This document shows, one piece after another, positions 36,235-43,830 of a stretch of 60,034 nucleotides of DNA. How positions within the stretch are numbered: the first letter of the stretch is position 1; each line of letters begins with the position of its first letter. Source of the stretch: Chitinophagaceae bacterium UBA4857 (GTDB lineage: Bacteria; Bacteroidota; Bacteroidia; Chitinophagales; Chitinophagaceae); contig DHEF01000045.1 of assembly GCA_002399735.1 (NCBI GenBank), positions 77,734 through 137,767 on the forward strand, read 5' to 3'. The position numbers were made by a program, and so were the translations under genes. The notes under the pieces were generated by a model. The model ran no database searches, was not told the origin of the DNA, and worked only from the letters and a program-made list of their open reading frames with translations.

Positions 36235-37059
36235 TATTGTTTTTTTATTACTTCGTCCACGATATAAAATCAATAATTTATTTAATCTTCTTATGTCTGT
36301 GTCATAACCGTCAATTTGTAAATGTTCCGTACCGTGAGGAAAATTATAAGTCAAGTAATAGTGAGTGTGCTTACCTGAACCTTTGCTAATTACTTTTTCG
36401 TTTTCAATGTCATTCCAATTATAAAAGTCTGTTGATATGGTTTCAATTCCTTTGTCATTAATTATAATTTGAGGTTCTGTATTTGTGGCTTCTTTGTACT
36501 CTTTGTAAGCAAAATATGCCCCAATAACTGAAAGAATAGAACCGAAAATGTAGCTATCTGTTTTAAGAATTAAATAAATACCAACACCTAAGCAGACAAG
36601 CATAATCGCCATTTCTAAAAAATTTTTACTTTTTGAGTAGTAAATGACAGTTTCATCAGGTATAGTGAAATCGTCTTGAAAAAGGTCGGCTTGTTTAAAT
36701 TTATTTTGAAGTGAGGTTAATTTTTCTTTGTCAATGCTATTCCGAATTTCTGTTTTTTCAAAAATGCTATTATCCGGCCATATAAGTTTTTCTTGTATGG
36801 CCCGTTGTTTAAGTTCGTGAACATTTCTAACGTTTTCAAAGGCCCAAAGTCTCCACTTTGTTATCATAAAACTCCACCAAAGCCAGGCAAGAATAAATGA
36901 AAGTATAAAACCTACTGCAAGACACCAAGTTGGAATTACTTTTTGTATTCCTAAATAAATAGTAAGTCCAAGAATTCCGAACAAAACCAGCATACCCGGA
37001 TAAGTTACCATTTTATGCCCTTTTGAAATTGCTTCGTCAACTGTTACAGTCTCATTCAT
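36226..37059 (-). CDS. four-helix membrane protein, cassette-borne
   Basis: A 277-aa protein with two transmembrane hairpins: MLVLFGILGLTIYLGIQ and LAVGFILSFILAWLWWSF near residues 20-65, and FLEMAIMLVCLGVGIYLIL with YIFGSILSVIGAYFAY near 140-185. A soluble C-terminal domain follows (IIINDKGIETISTDFYNWNDIENEKVIS). The frame is open to 37128, but those 23 extra residues are translated from repeat R4, so ATG 37059 is preferred. The stop codon lies in the R3 boundary TTGTTAGCGG, so the last residues (NR) are encoded by the recombination core itself. Function unknown. Confidence 0.7.
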   Translation of the reverse strand: MNETVTVDEAISKGHKMVTYPGMLVLFGILGLTIYLGIQKVIPTWCLAVGFILSFILAWLWWSFMITKWRLWAFENVRNVHELKQRAIQEKLIWPDNSIFEKTEIRNSIDKEKLTSLQNKFKQADLFQDDFTIPDETVIYYSKSKNFLEMAIMLVCLGVGIYLILKTDSYIFGSILSVIGAYFAYKEYKEATNTEPQIIINDKGIETISTDFYNWNDIENEKVISKGSGKHTHYYLTYNFPHGTEHLQIDGYDTDIRRLNKLLILYRGRSNKKTINR

Positions 37060-37091
37060 ACTTTCTGATTCTTTATGGGTCGCTCTACAAT

Positions 37092-37215
37092 AGCCGCTAA
37101 CGGGCAGGGCTTTATGCAGGTTGGGCATTTGTATTCCGACTACCGATAACCGCTGCTGATTAAAAATATTTTATTGAAGTTATGTACAAAAGCTGATAAT
37201 TTATTCTTAACCACA
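37092..37215 (-). repeat. attC-like repeat R4 (type II)
   Basis: Begins AGCCGCTAACGGGCAGGGCTTTATGCAGGTTGGGC and carries the full type II core to GATAATTTATTC. Its far arm is not clear; GTTAATC at 37260-37266 is a possible boundary. Confidence 0.65.
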
Positions 37216-37275
37216 GCATAGCAAAAAACCACTTTGGTCTATACTTCTATGCGAGACTTGTTAATCAAGGTATCA

Positions 37276-37623
37276 CTAAACGCTTCTTAATTTGCGATGT
37301 AATTGTGCTGTCTCAGGACAGATGATAAGGAGTTGGTTTAAGGTAATAATTCGAACATATTGATTGTATTCAAAACCTGCTTGGCTAAACCAGTCACCGC
37401 ATAATTGCAAAGAAGGAACAATATGATATGGATCACTTTGTTTTTCACGAAGTACGGGCTGCACTTTCAGTCGTCTGCTCTCCGGCAAAAGCGTAAAGCC
37501 ACCATCCCTCAGATTTGTAAGGTTTTGACGAAGTTGTCCCATGTTGGTTAAGGCTTCTCGAAGCTGCTCCAATGCTTCCAGCGACTGTTGTTCCGTCGGT
37601 ACAATTGTATTGAACTGTTTCAT
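37276..37623 (-). CDS. SymE-like toxin-family protein
   Basis: A 115-aa protein whose C-terminal half has the SymE/SpoVT-AbrB-related pattern: LQLCGDWFSQAGFEYNQYV followed by a short strand LLIICPE, comparable to the L-x-G-x-W-L-x-x-A-G-F motif of SymE. The N-terminal 45 residues are a helical, leucine-rich extension. It is divergent from an XRE regulator gene 92 bp away, with a 20-bp palindrome between them. In this family SymE is an SOS-linked toxin in enterics; here toxicity is inference. The pair sits as one module in the array. Confidence 0.65.
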   Translation of the reverse strand: MKQFNTIVPTEQQSLEALEQLREALTNMGQLRQNLTNLRDGGFTLLPESRRLKVQPVLREKQSDPYHIVPSLQLCGDWFSQAGFEYNQYVRIITLNQLLIICPETAQLHRKLRSV

Positions 37624-37662
37624 TCGGTGTTAATTTGCCACAAGATAGAATAAATTTCAAAC

Positions 37663-37682
37663 TGCACCCAAGTACGGGTGCA
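37663..37682. promoter_or_regulatory. palindromic operator candidate between SymE-like and XRE genes
   Basis: Perfect 7-bp arms TGCACCC / GGGTGCA around AAGTAC. It is 40 bp from the SymE-like start and 33 bp from the XRE start, a natural site for autoregulation by the XRE protein. Confidence 0.6.
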
Positions 37683-37715
37683 TTATTTTTTTAAAATTTA
37701 TCCACCTTCGCTATA

Positions 37716-37940
37716 ATGACAACTAAAGAGGAAAAAATTTTAAAGGCTTTCGGAAAAAATCTACAGCAACTTCGGCTAGAAAGAGGTTTTAGCACTCGCA
37801 AGTTTGCCTTCGAGGCTGATATATCTGCGAGTTCTCTTGGCAGGTTAGAAGCAGGCCTATCTAATCCTTCGCTTACAACTTTGTTGAAATTATCAGAGGC
37901 ATTAAAAGTTGACCTCATTACATTAACGTCTGGCAAATAA
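37716..37940 (+). CDS. XRE-family HTH regulator (possible antitoxin)
   Basis: A 74-aa protein that is essentially one Cro/C1-type helix-turn-helix: KNLQQLRLERGFSTRKFAFEADISASSLGRLEAGLSNPSLTTLLKLSEALKV shows all five helices. It is the only plus-strand gene in the array and is divergent from the SymE-like gene. By context it may repress the shared promoter region through the palindrome at 37663-37682 and act as the controlling partner of the SymE-like protein. Confidence 0.88.
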   Translation: MTTKEEKILKAFGKNLQQLRLERGFSTRKFAFEADISASSLGRLEAGLSNPSLTTLLKLSEALKVDLITLTSGK

Positions 37941-38052
37941 AGCACTGTTACAGTATTGCATACAAAGTCCGCAGCCTGGCGCAATAGCTGCTAGTTGGAA
38001 TTATCAGAGTATTTTTGAAAAAGATAAAACAAACTATCACATGAAAACTCTG

Positions 38053-38706
38053 TTAAGTGTGGTTTTTTAAACTAGGATTATTTTTTATAAAATCAGAAAT
38101 TTGATTCTCTATATTTTTATTTTCTTCATGTCTTTCTTCTTCCTTCATTAGTTCTCTTAATTTATTTAAAACAATTGCCCTGTTTCTCGCGCCAACAATT
38201 CCCCATTGATTTAACAAGCCTTCTTCGATTTCTGAAATGCTTATTTTTAGATTTTGTGAATTGAAATGATATTCATCATTTACTCCTTCAAATTCTTTTC
38301 CTAGAAAGTTAAATGCCAGTTCCCAAATATTTAGGAAACCATTTTTCAGGTTGTCTTCTAAAGAGTCAGTTATATTACCACAGTATTTTAATAAAGGTTT
38401 CTCGATACCATCTATAAATCTCGATAGATCACTAAAGTTATCGCACTCAAAATTATGTGCAAACTGATTTCTTATGCTTATTATGTGTTGGAGATTCGTG
38501 TAAGTTTGTTTGTCGATTTTACCACAATCAGAAAGTAAGTCAATTTTGGCTTTCAAGCTAATTGATGAAGATTTGTTGTCCAAAGATTTAGTACTTCCAT
38601 ACAAGTCTAAACCAAACATATGTTTAATTAGTTTTGATGTCAACGCTTCAATTGCAAGCGTCTTTTCAATCGCAATTTGTCTATTTTCAAACGTAGGCAT
38701 AAACAT
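38053..38706 (-). CDS. HEPN/MltR-like cassette protein
   Basis: A 217-aa all-helical protein. Residues 79-84 read RNQFAH, an R-x4-H motif at the position typical of HEPN-type domains, within IISIRNQFAHNFE; the upstream LKAKIDLLSDCGKIDKQTYTNL helix pair is also like MltR-type proteins. HEPN domains are often RNases of toxin or defence systems, but MltR-like members are regulators, so nuclease activity is not established. The charged C-terminus is rich in Glu and Lys. Start is ATG 38706 or 38700. No antitoxin-like partner lies in the same cassette. Confidence 0.65.
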   Translation of the reverse strand: MFMPTFENRQIAIEKTLAIEALTSKLIKHMFGLDLYGSTKSLDNKSSSISLKAKIDLLSDCGKIDKQTYTNLQHIISIRNQFAHNFECDNFSDLSRFIDGIEKPLLKYCGNITDSLEDNLKNGFLNIWELAFNFLGKEFEGVNDEYHFNSQNLKISISEIEEGLLNQWGIVGARNRAIVLNKLRELMKEEERHEENKNIENQISDFIKNNPSLKNHT

Positions 38707-38716
38707 TATTTAAATC

Positions 38717-38915
38717 ACAGCTAACGAGTAGGGCTTGCTACAGTTTGGGAATTAGTATCCATCTGCCCCATAACCGCTGCTAATTAAAAATATATTATTG
38801 AAGTTATGTACAAAAGCTAATAGTTATTCGTCTGCTGAAACTGAAGCCGGGATTTTCAATCAGCTGATATTATATTGTTAAGCCCAACTTGTGTAAAAAA
38901 CAATGTTAGCGGTAG
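38717..38915 (-). repeat. attC-like repeat R6 (type II, full length)
   Basis: Starts CACAGCTAACGAGTAGGGCTTG and ends GCCCAACTTGTGTAAAAAACAATGTTAGCGGTA. It carries the entire type II core plus the AGCTAATAGTTATTCGTCTGCTGAAACTGAAGC block also seen in R11. (No R5 was identified between R4 and R6.). Confidence 0.72.
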
Positions 38916-38916
38916 G

Positions 38917-39567
38917 TTAATTAAGTCCATCAATATCAAAGTCGTCAAACCTGTCAATTTTAAAGTCTGCAATGTCAAAATTTATTTCCGTATTACCATT
39001 AGTAAAAGCAATAACTGTCATACCCGCTTTTTTGGCGGCTAACATACCCGAATATGAATCTTCTATTGCCACACAGTTAAATGCAGGAACATTAAGTTTT
39101 GCTGCTGTCGTTAAATAGATTGCGGGGTCTGGTTTTCCGTTGAGTTCAAATTCTGCTGAAGAAACTGTGTCAAAAAGGAGTAATGCGTCTAATTTTTGCA
39201 GAACAATTGGAATAATATTGTTGGGCGAATTTGTCGCCAATCCAATTTTATAATTCCTTGCTTTAAGTTTTTCTATAAACTCTTTCACGCCATTTATTTC
39301 ACAGTCTTCTGTATCTATTAGTTGGGTAACCCTTGAAATAACCATTTGTTCAACAGTGTCTAAACTTATATTTTGCCAGGGAAACTTGTCAAACCAAAAT
39401 CTTGTAACGGCAGAAGTTGTCATTGATTTTGTTACTTCGGAATGTTCATCGGTTACAGTTACACCCAATGAAGAAAAGATTTCTTTCTCTGCTTGCTTCC
39501 ACAGTTTTTCCGAGTCTATAATTACTCCGTCCATATCAAATATGACGGCTTTATGTGTTATGTCCAT
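38917..39567 (-). CDS. HAD-superfamily sugar-phosphate phosphatase/phosphomutase
   Basis: A 216-aa cytoplasmic HAD subfamily I hydrolase. The DxD nucleophile motif is VIFDMDGVIIDSE (Asp11, Asp13), a Thr/Ser motif II is in IGLATNSP, the Lys of motif III in NGKPDPAIY, and motif IV is CVAIEDSYSGMLAAKKAG. The cap is the alpha-helical type of beta-phosphoglucomutase and 2-deoxyglucose-6-phosphatase (YniC/HxpB). The substrate is probably a hexose or hexitol phosphate. It is an unusual metabolic cargo for a cassette, lying between R6 and R7. Confidence 0.9.
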   Translation of the reverse strand: MDITHKAVIFDMDGVIIDSEKLWKQAEKEIFSSLGVTVTDEHSEVTKSMTTSAVTRFWFDKFPWQNISLDTVEQMVISRVTQLIDTEDCEINGVKEFIEKLKARNYKIGLATNSPNNIIPIVLQKLDALLLFDTVSSAEFELNGKPDPAIYLTTAAKLNVPAFNCVAIEDSYSGMLAAKKAGMTVIAFTNGNTEINFDIADFKIDRFDDFDIDGLN

Positions 39568-39596
39568 TTGTCAATTTATAGGGTGTCGCCATGACT

Positions 39597-39736
39597 TACC
39601 GTTAACGTTTCGGGGCTTTACGTTCGGGCGGGAAATCGAAGCACAAAAGCTGGTTTTATAACTAATGTCTAATTGAAAAACAGCTGTTGAATTTTGCACT
39701 TCTGCCCGCCTGATGCAAAACCCTTGTTAGGTGCAG
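39597..39736 (-). repeat. attC-like repeat R7 (type I)
   Basis: On the plus strand TACCGTTAACGTTTCGGGGC...CCCGCC..TGCAAAACCCTTGTTAGGTGCA. Outer arm GGGGCTTTACG pairs with TGCAAAACCC, next arm CGGGCGGG with CCCGCC, inner arm GAAGCACAAAAGCTG with AGCTGTTG..TTTTGCACTTC. On the minus strand ACCTAAC fits RYYYAAC. Confidence 0.8.
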
Positions 39737-39748
39737 GTTTTCTTTTCT

Positions 39749-40243
39749 TTACGTCAATTTGCTCGTTTTTATGTCTTCAATTATTTCGTCTGAAATGGAA
39801 ATTAATTTATTCTCTATTTCTTTGGTTAATTTTTCCAAGTCGTTAAAGTTTGGTTTGTCAATTAGCACTGTTTCAAGAATTGAATATTGAGGTCTGGTTG
39901 TTCTGTTTTTATTCCACTTGGTCAATTTAAAGTATTCCCAATATTTTTCTTGAATTGGAATTGTCTGTCCTAAAAGCCAAATTTCAAATTGCATTTTGGT
40001 ATGGTTCAATACAAGTCCCATTTTTAGCTTTCTCTTTTTTAGGAAGTCGTTTGAGTAATAGAAATATGTATAGTCCATATAACCTTGAAAAAGACTTCCA
40101 AATGAATAAGTGTCTCCAAGGCTGTTTGATAAATTTGTTCCAAGCCTTGTTACATATTTGACAAGTCCAACATATGCTTCTTGAATGTCGCCTTTGTAAA
40201 GTTGCTCTTTGTATTTGTCAACGAAATAATTTAAGTCTTTCAT
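39749..40243 (-). CDS. DUF7000-like cassette protein
   Basis: A 164-aa soluble protein resembling DUF7000: an N-terminal helix with YKEQLYKGDIQEAYVGLVKYV, then a conserved GYMDYTYFYY block, KLKMGLVLNHTKMQFEIWLLGQ and QEKYWEYFK. The function of this family is not known to me. It is alone in a cassette whose two ends match perfectly over ten bases (39726-39735 and 40298-40307), the cleanest cassette in the array. Confidence 0.7.
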   Translation of the reverse strand: MKDLNYFVDKYKEQLYKGDIQEAYVGLVKYVTRLGTNLSNSLGDTYSFGSLFQGYMDYTYFYYSNDFLKKRKLKMGLVLNHTKMQFEIWLLGQTIPIQEKYWEYFKLTKWNKNRTTRPQYSILETVLIDKPNFNDLEKLTKEIENKLISISDEIIEDIKTSKLT

Positions 40244-40297
40244 TTTTGCTTTATGTCATTACTTGTTTATTGTCGATTTTGGGTTGGTCGGCTAATT

Positions 40298-40499
40298 TGC
40301 ACCTAACGGTTTAGGGCTTTGCTAAGGAGCGGATTAGAAAGACAAAAATTTCAACTTTTGCACAAACGTTAGCAAAACCATTTTTTCTTTTTGCTAAATT
40401 ACAAAAAAGAGCAAAAGAAAAATGGTTTTTGCGAATTAGAAGCACAAATGTTGAAGTTTGCACTTAACCCGCTCTTTTGCAAAACCCATGTTGGTGGCT
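40298..40499 (-). repeat. attC-like repeat R8 with nested palindromes
   Basis: Starts TGCACCTAACGG and ends GCAAAACCCATGTTGGTGGC. Besides the usual arms (GGGCTTTGC/GCAAAACCC, GAGCGG/CCCGCTC), an inner palindrome of about 24 bp lies at 40372-40395 and 40410-40432. On the minus strand GTTAGGT fits GTTRRRY exactly. Confidence 0.78.
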
Positions 40500-40518
40500 G
40501 CCCTTTCGTCTGTTAAGG

Positions 40519-40734
40519 TTAGTCGCTTAGTTCTTCACAGTCAAAACCTTTGTCTTGTAAGAGTTTGATTATAGTTTTGCATATTTCTGTTTCACTGTCA
40601 ATGCGTAAAATTTTGTCGCAATCTTCAAGGTCAAAGTTCCACTTAGCTTGTCGCAACAACTCGTTTAAATGAGGTTTCAATCCTCTGACTTCCTTTTTCA
40701 GTTTTACTGATGTCTTAAACACATAAATCATCAC
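40519..40734 (-). CDS. small HMA-like ferredoxin-fold protein without CxxC
   Basis: A 71-aa protein with a beta-alpha-beta-beta-alpha-beta pattern: IYVFKTSVK, helix LKPHLNELLRQ, KWNFDLEDCDKILRIDS, helix ICKTIIKLLQDKGF, then CEEL. WNFDLEDCDKILRI matches small Bacteroidota proteins related to the heavy-metal-associated fold that lack the metal CxxC. It starts 14 bp after the siderophore-interacting gene stop, so the two are co-transcribed. Function unknown; a regulatory or sensing role is possible. Confidence 0.7.
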   Translation of the reverse strand: MMIYVFKTSVKLKKEVRGLKPHLNELLRQAKWNFDLEDCDKILRIDSETEICKTIIKLLQDKGFDCEELSD

Positions 40735-40748
40735 ATTGATTTAAAATT

Positions 40749-41459
40749 CTACAATCCTTTTTTGCCTTCCAACCAATAACCTTGCGAATAAATGTTTCCT
40801 TGCGTTTTGCCCTTTAAAACTTTTCTAAATGTCTGAACAGATTTGACGTTTCCGACTAAAGCAAAGTTTGCGGTATTCCATTCGTCCGTTTGAAATAACG
40901 GTAAGTTGTTTATCCATTTTTCATTTCTGAACGAATTGTCTTTTGGAAATACCGTGTAAGTTTCCAACTTCAAAAGTTCGGGAACGTTTTTATTCGCTTC
41001 GTCCAACTCAAAATAAAATTGAAATTGATGATTATTATTTTTCAATAATGGCAAAAGTGCAAACGCCACGCCCAACGAAGTTTCATCGCCAAAAAAGAAT
41101 TGTTGTTTTACGTTTTTGTCGTACAACTTTTTTCCTCGTGGCGGACTGATAAACAATTCGTCATTTGCTTGCAATGTGTCAATATATTTACTTCCAACTC
41201 CGTTGCCGTGAATGTGAAAGATAATATCAAAAATCCCGTTTTCTTTGTCGTGATATGCAACTGTATAATTTCTAAATTCTGTTTCGCTTACACGAACTAC
41301 ACTTGCGTATCCGATTTGAAAACTCCATTTTGAGATTTCGCCTTGAAAACGGATTTTCTTTATTTGTGGACTGATGTACGAAGTTTCTACAACTTTTACA
41401 TTGGGTTGCATTGCATTTCCGAACAAATTGCTAACCCATTTTGGTATGCTTGAAATCAT
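40749..41459 (-). CDS. siderophore-interacting protein (SIP/ViuB-like flavoreductase)
   Basis: A 236-aa cytoplasmic protein of the SIP family, which releases iron from siderophores by NAD(P)H-dependent reduction via FAD. The FAD-binding RNYTVAYHD (residues about 62-70), the HGNGVGSKYIDTLQANDELFISPPRG region and FFGDETSLGVAFAL of the NAD-binding domain are visible, and the C-terminus YSQGYWLEGKKGL is family-typical. It lies between a downstream small HMA-like gene and an upstream AraC regulator in a single multi-gene cassette bounded by R8 and R10. Confidence 0.85.
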   Translation of the reverse strand: MISSIPKWVSNLFGNAMQPNVKVVETSYISPQIKKIRFQGEISKWSFQIGYASVVRVSETEFRNYTVAYHDKENGIFDIIFHIHGNGVGSKYIDTLQANDELFISPPRGKKLYDKNVKQQFFFGDETSLGVAFALLPLLKNNNHQFQFYFELDEANKNVPELLKLETYTVFPKDNSFRNEKWINNLPLFQTDEWNTANFALVGNVKSVQTFRKVLKGKTQGNIYSQGYWLEGKKGL

Positions 41460-41538
41460 TGTTTACTACATTAAAATTTAATGCAAAGGAACAACGAAAG
41501 CATTTTTCGGACAATGACAATAAAAGGTAAGTATTGGA

Positions 41539-42411
41539 CTATTCAAGGTTTTTGTTTCGGAATGCCAAAGCGGTCATTCCCGTAACTTTTGAAAATAGTC
41601 GGGAAAAATAAGGATAATCGTCATAGCCTAATTCGGTTGCAATTTCTTTTACCGATTTATCGGAATGATAAAGCAAGCGTTTGGCTTCTAAAATTACTCG
41701 TTGTTGTATGTGATGTGAAACAGAATGTCCTGTGGTATTTTTTACACATTCGTTCAGGTAAGGCGAAGAAATGTGTAGTTGCTGTGCGTATTCTGTCGGA
41801 CTTTTGGCAGAAATGAAATTTCGTTCCAACAATTCTTTAAAGGCTTTGGTTACGATTTCAAATCTTGAAAGTTTGTCAAACGGTTTAGATTGGACTAAAT
41901 ACTGTGAAATTACAAGCCCAATTAACGTATTACAACTTCCACTCAGCAATGAATGATATAATTTTTCATCTTTTTGTTCCGATAATTTGATACAAAGCGA
42001 AACAGCTTCGCAAATAACGGAAAACATTTCTTTCTTTAATGTCAAAGGTTTGGTAGGCGAAATGTCTTCCAACAATTTCAAGTATTCGGGATTTAGGTTT
42101 TCGTTGCTGATTGCCCAAATGCTTACTGTTGCGTTTTTGAACGATAACGTTCGGTGTACTTGATTTTGATGAATAAAAATAACCGACAAAGATTTTATCG
42201 TGTATTTATGAAAATCTATTTCAATAGTCGTTGTTCCTTTTTCCTGCAAGAGAAACAAATGATATTCGTCTCTGTGCGACTGCTTAATCGTGTCAAATCC
42301 ATCAGCTTGCTCATATAAATGAAAATCCTCGCTCGTCATTCTTCCAACAAAAATGCCTTTGCCTAATTCGGCTATCATTGGATTTACAGGTATGGAAGAT
42401 TTTGTCGGCAT
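41539..42411 (-). CDS. AraC-family regulator
   Basis: A 290-aa regulator with a cupin-like N-terminal sensor (YHLFLLQEKGTTTIEIDFHKY, FIHQNQVHRTLSF) and a C-terminal double helix-turn-helix (SPTEYAQQLHISSPYLNECVKNTTG and VKEIATELGYDDYPYFSRLFSKVTGMTALAFR). It is 79 bp upstream of the SIP gene and in the same direction, and probably controls it and the small HMA-like gene. The cassette thus carries a self-contained regulated unit, which is large for a cassette. Confidence 0.9.
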   Translation of the reverse strand: MPTKSSIPVNPMIAELGKGIFVGRMTSEDFHLYEQADGFDTIKQSHRDEYHLFLLQEKGTTTIEIDFHKYTIKSLSVIFIHQNQVHRTLSFKNATVSIWAISNENLNPEYLKLLEDISPTKPLTLKKEMFSVICEAVSLCIKLSEQKDEKLYHSLLSGSCNTLIGLVISQYLVQSKPFDKLSRFEIVTKAFKELLERNFISAKSPTEYAQQLHISSPYLNECVKNTTGHSVSHHIQQRVILEAKRLLYHSDKSVKEIATELGYDDYPYFSRLFSKVTGMTALAFRNKNLE

Positions 42412-42543
42412 TGTTTTTATTCTGTCCCAAAGTTAGAAATAAATGTTTTCAATTCACGTTTAGTCGTGTCAAAATGTCTTGGGGGGGCTTGGTTTCCCGT
42501 TTTTGTTTGTCAGTTGAGGTTTGCACGGGTGTCGCTTAGGGTT

Positions 42544-42680
42544 GCCACCAACGTTTCGGGGCTTTGCTATGGTGGGGCAATCGAAGCACAAATCTTCAAT
42601 TTTGTACAAAAGTTCAAACGAAGAAGTACCGTTGAGCTTTGCCGTTTCGCCCCACTATTGCAAAACCCTTGTTATGCGTT
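42544..42680 (-). repeat. attC-like repeat R10 (type I)
   Basis: Starts GCCACCAACGTTTCGGGGCTTTGC and ends GCAAAACCCTTGTTATGCGT, with inner arms GTGGGGC/GCCCCAC. The boundary GTTATGCG supplies the stop codon of the gene 42672-43598. (No R9 separates the genes of the preceding three-gene module.). Confidence 0.8.
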
Positions 42681-43598
42681 CGCTTTTTTGTTTTCAATTA
42701 TTTGTTTCTTTAATTCATTTTCAATATTCGTCCACATTGTTCGATGTGTCAAAATAAGTTTAGTGTTACATTCTTTGTTCGCTACATCAATTATATGTCT
42801 ATACCAATCGAAATAACTCCATTCTCTTGGTTTTGGTGAATAAAGAAATAATTCTTTTTGGTCCCAATGAACTTCTGGTGCGGTTCTGTAAATTAAAGTA
42901 AATCGTTCTCTTTTCGGTCGAACAAAAAGCTGTTCATCTTTGTCAATACCTAATTCAATAATTTCGTCGAGTGTTTGTCCAATTGCTTTTGTCTGTAATT
43001 GGTCGAAAATAATTCTTCCAATGTAAAGCTTTAATTTTGGAAATTCTCGTCTGTAATATTCATTCCAATAACTAATCATTCTACTTTCAGTCTGCTGATA
43101 ATATTTTTGATTATCATTTACAAACCGCTTGTAATTTTCCAATTTATTGTTGTCAATCTGGTCATCTAATACTTCTATTATTTCTAGAACATATTCTCCT
43201 AAAAGTTGAAAAGTGAATGGTGTTAACCAATATTCGTTATTTTCAATTTTTTCCAAGCGACTTTGCCTTAAATATCCATTATGGTGTCGAAGAAAAATAC
43301 AGTTCAGAATTGATTTTTGCTGATTTGTAAGAGTTTGTTCCTTTTCTATTTCTGGTTCATTAAAATAAACTCTGTAAGGTATTTTCAAAACTTCTCCGTC
43401 AAGATTGACTATTTGAAAATCTGGATGAATTAAGTTTTCTACATTGTGGAATTGTCCGTCAGATAATTTTACATTATTAACCTCAAAGGGTAGTATATTC
43501 AATACGCTTTCTACGTCCTTTTTTAAATTCCGTGGGAAAGCATTGAGAAGTATTTCTCGATATTGTGAATGTTTGTTTCCTTTGAACCAGTTAATCAT
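42672..43598 (-). CDS. hypothetical cassette protein
   Basis: A 308-aa soluble protein, no family recognised. It is rich in Glu, Lys, Tyr and Trp, with a helical middle (LGEYVLEIIEVLDDQIDNNKLENYKRF) and an aromatic segment SPKPREWSYFDWYRHIID near the C-terminus. No signal or membrane segment. The last residues (ANA) and stop lie inside the R10 boundary, so insertion of the cassette has set the end of the reading frame. It is a single-gene cassette between R10 and R11. Confidence 0.6.
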   Translation of the reverse strand: MINWFKGNKHSQYREILLNAFPRNLKKDVESVLNILPFEVNNVKLSDGQFHNVENLIHPDFQIVNLDGEVLKIPYRVYFNEPEIEKEQTLTNQQKSILNCIFLRHHNGYLRQSRLEKIENNEYWLTPFTFQLLGEYVLEIIEVLDDQIDNNKLENYKRFVNDNQKYYQQTESRMISYWNEYYRREFPKLKLYIGRIIFDQLQTKAIGQTLDEIIELGIDKDEQLFVRPKRERFTLIYRTAPEVHWDQKELFLYSPKPREWSYFDWYRHIIDVANKECNTKLILTHRTMWTNIENELKKQIIENKKANA

Positions 43599-43621
43599 TT
43601 TCGGTCTGTCGTTTTAAAGTG

Positions 43622-43820
43622 ACACATAACGTGCAAGGCTTTATGCAGGTTGGGAATTGTATTCCGAATGCCGACAATCGCTGCTGATTAAAAATATATT
43701 ATTGAAATTATATACAAAAGCTAATAGTTATTAGTTTGCTAGAACTGAAGCTGAGATTTGTAATTAGCTGATGTTACAAGGTCAAGCCCAACGTGCATAA
43801 AACCCAATGTTGTACGTTCG
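43622..43820 (-). repeat. attC-like repeat R11 (type II, full length)
   Basis: Starts ACACATAACGTGCAAGGC and ends GCATAAAACCCAATGTTGTACGT. Outer arm GGCTTTATGCAGGTTGGG pairs with CCCAACGTGCATAAAACCC, the same geometry as type I but with a different second arm. Confidence 0.78.
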
Positions 43821-43830
43821 CCCTTCTTAC

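Noticed and set aside
36226..37128. Long N-terminal extension of the membrane protein to 37128
   Set aside because: The 23 extra residues are translated from repeat R4; the same happens at 44853, 46174 and 46826. Internal ATG starts fit better.
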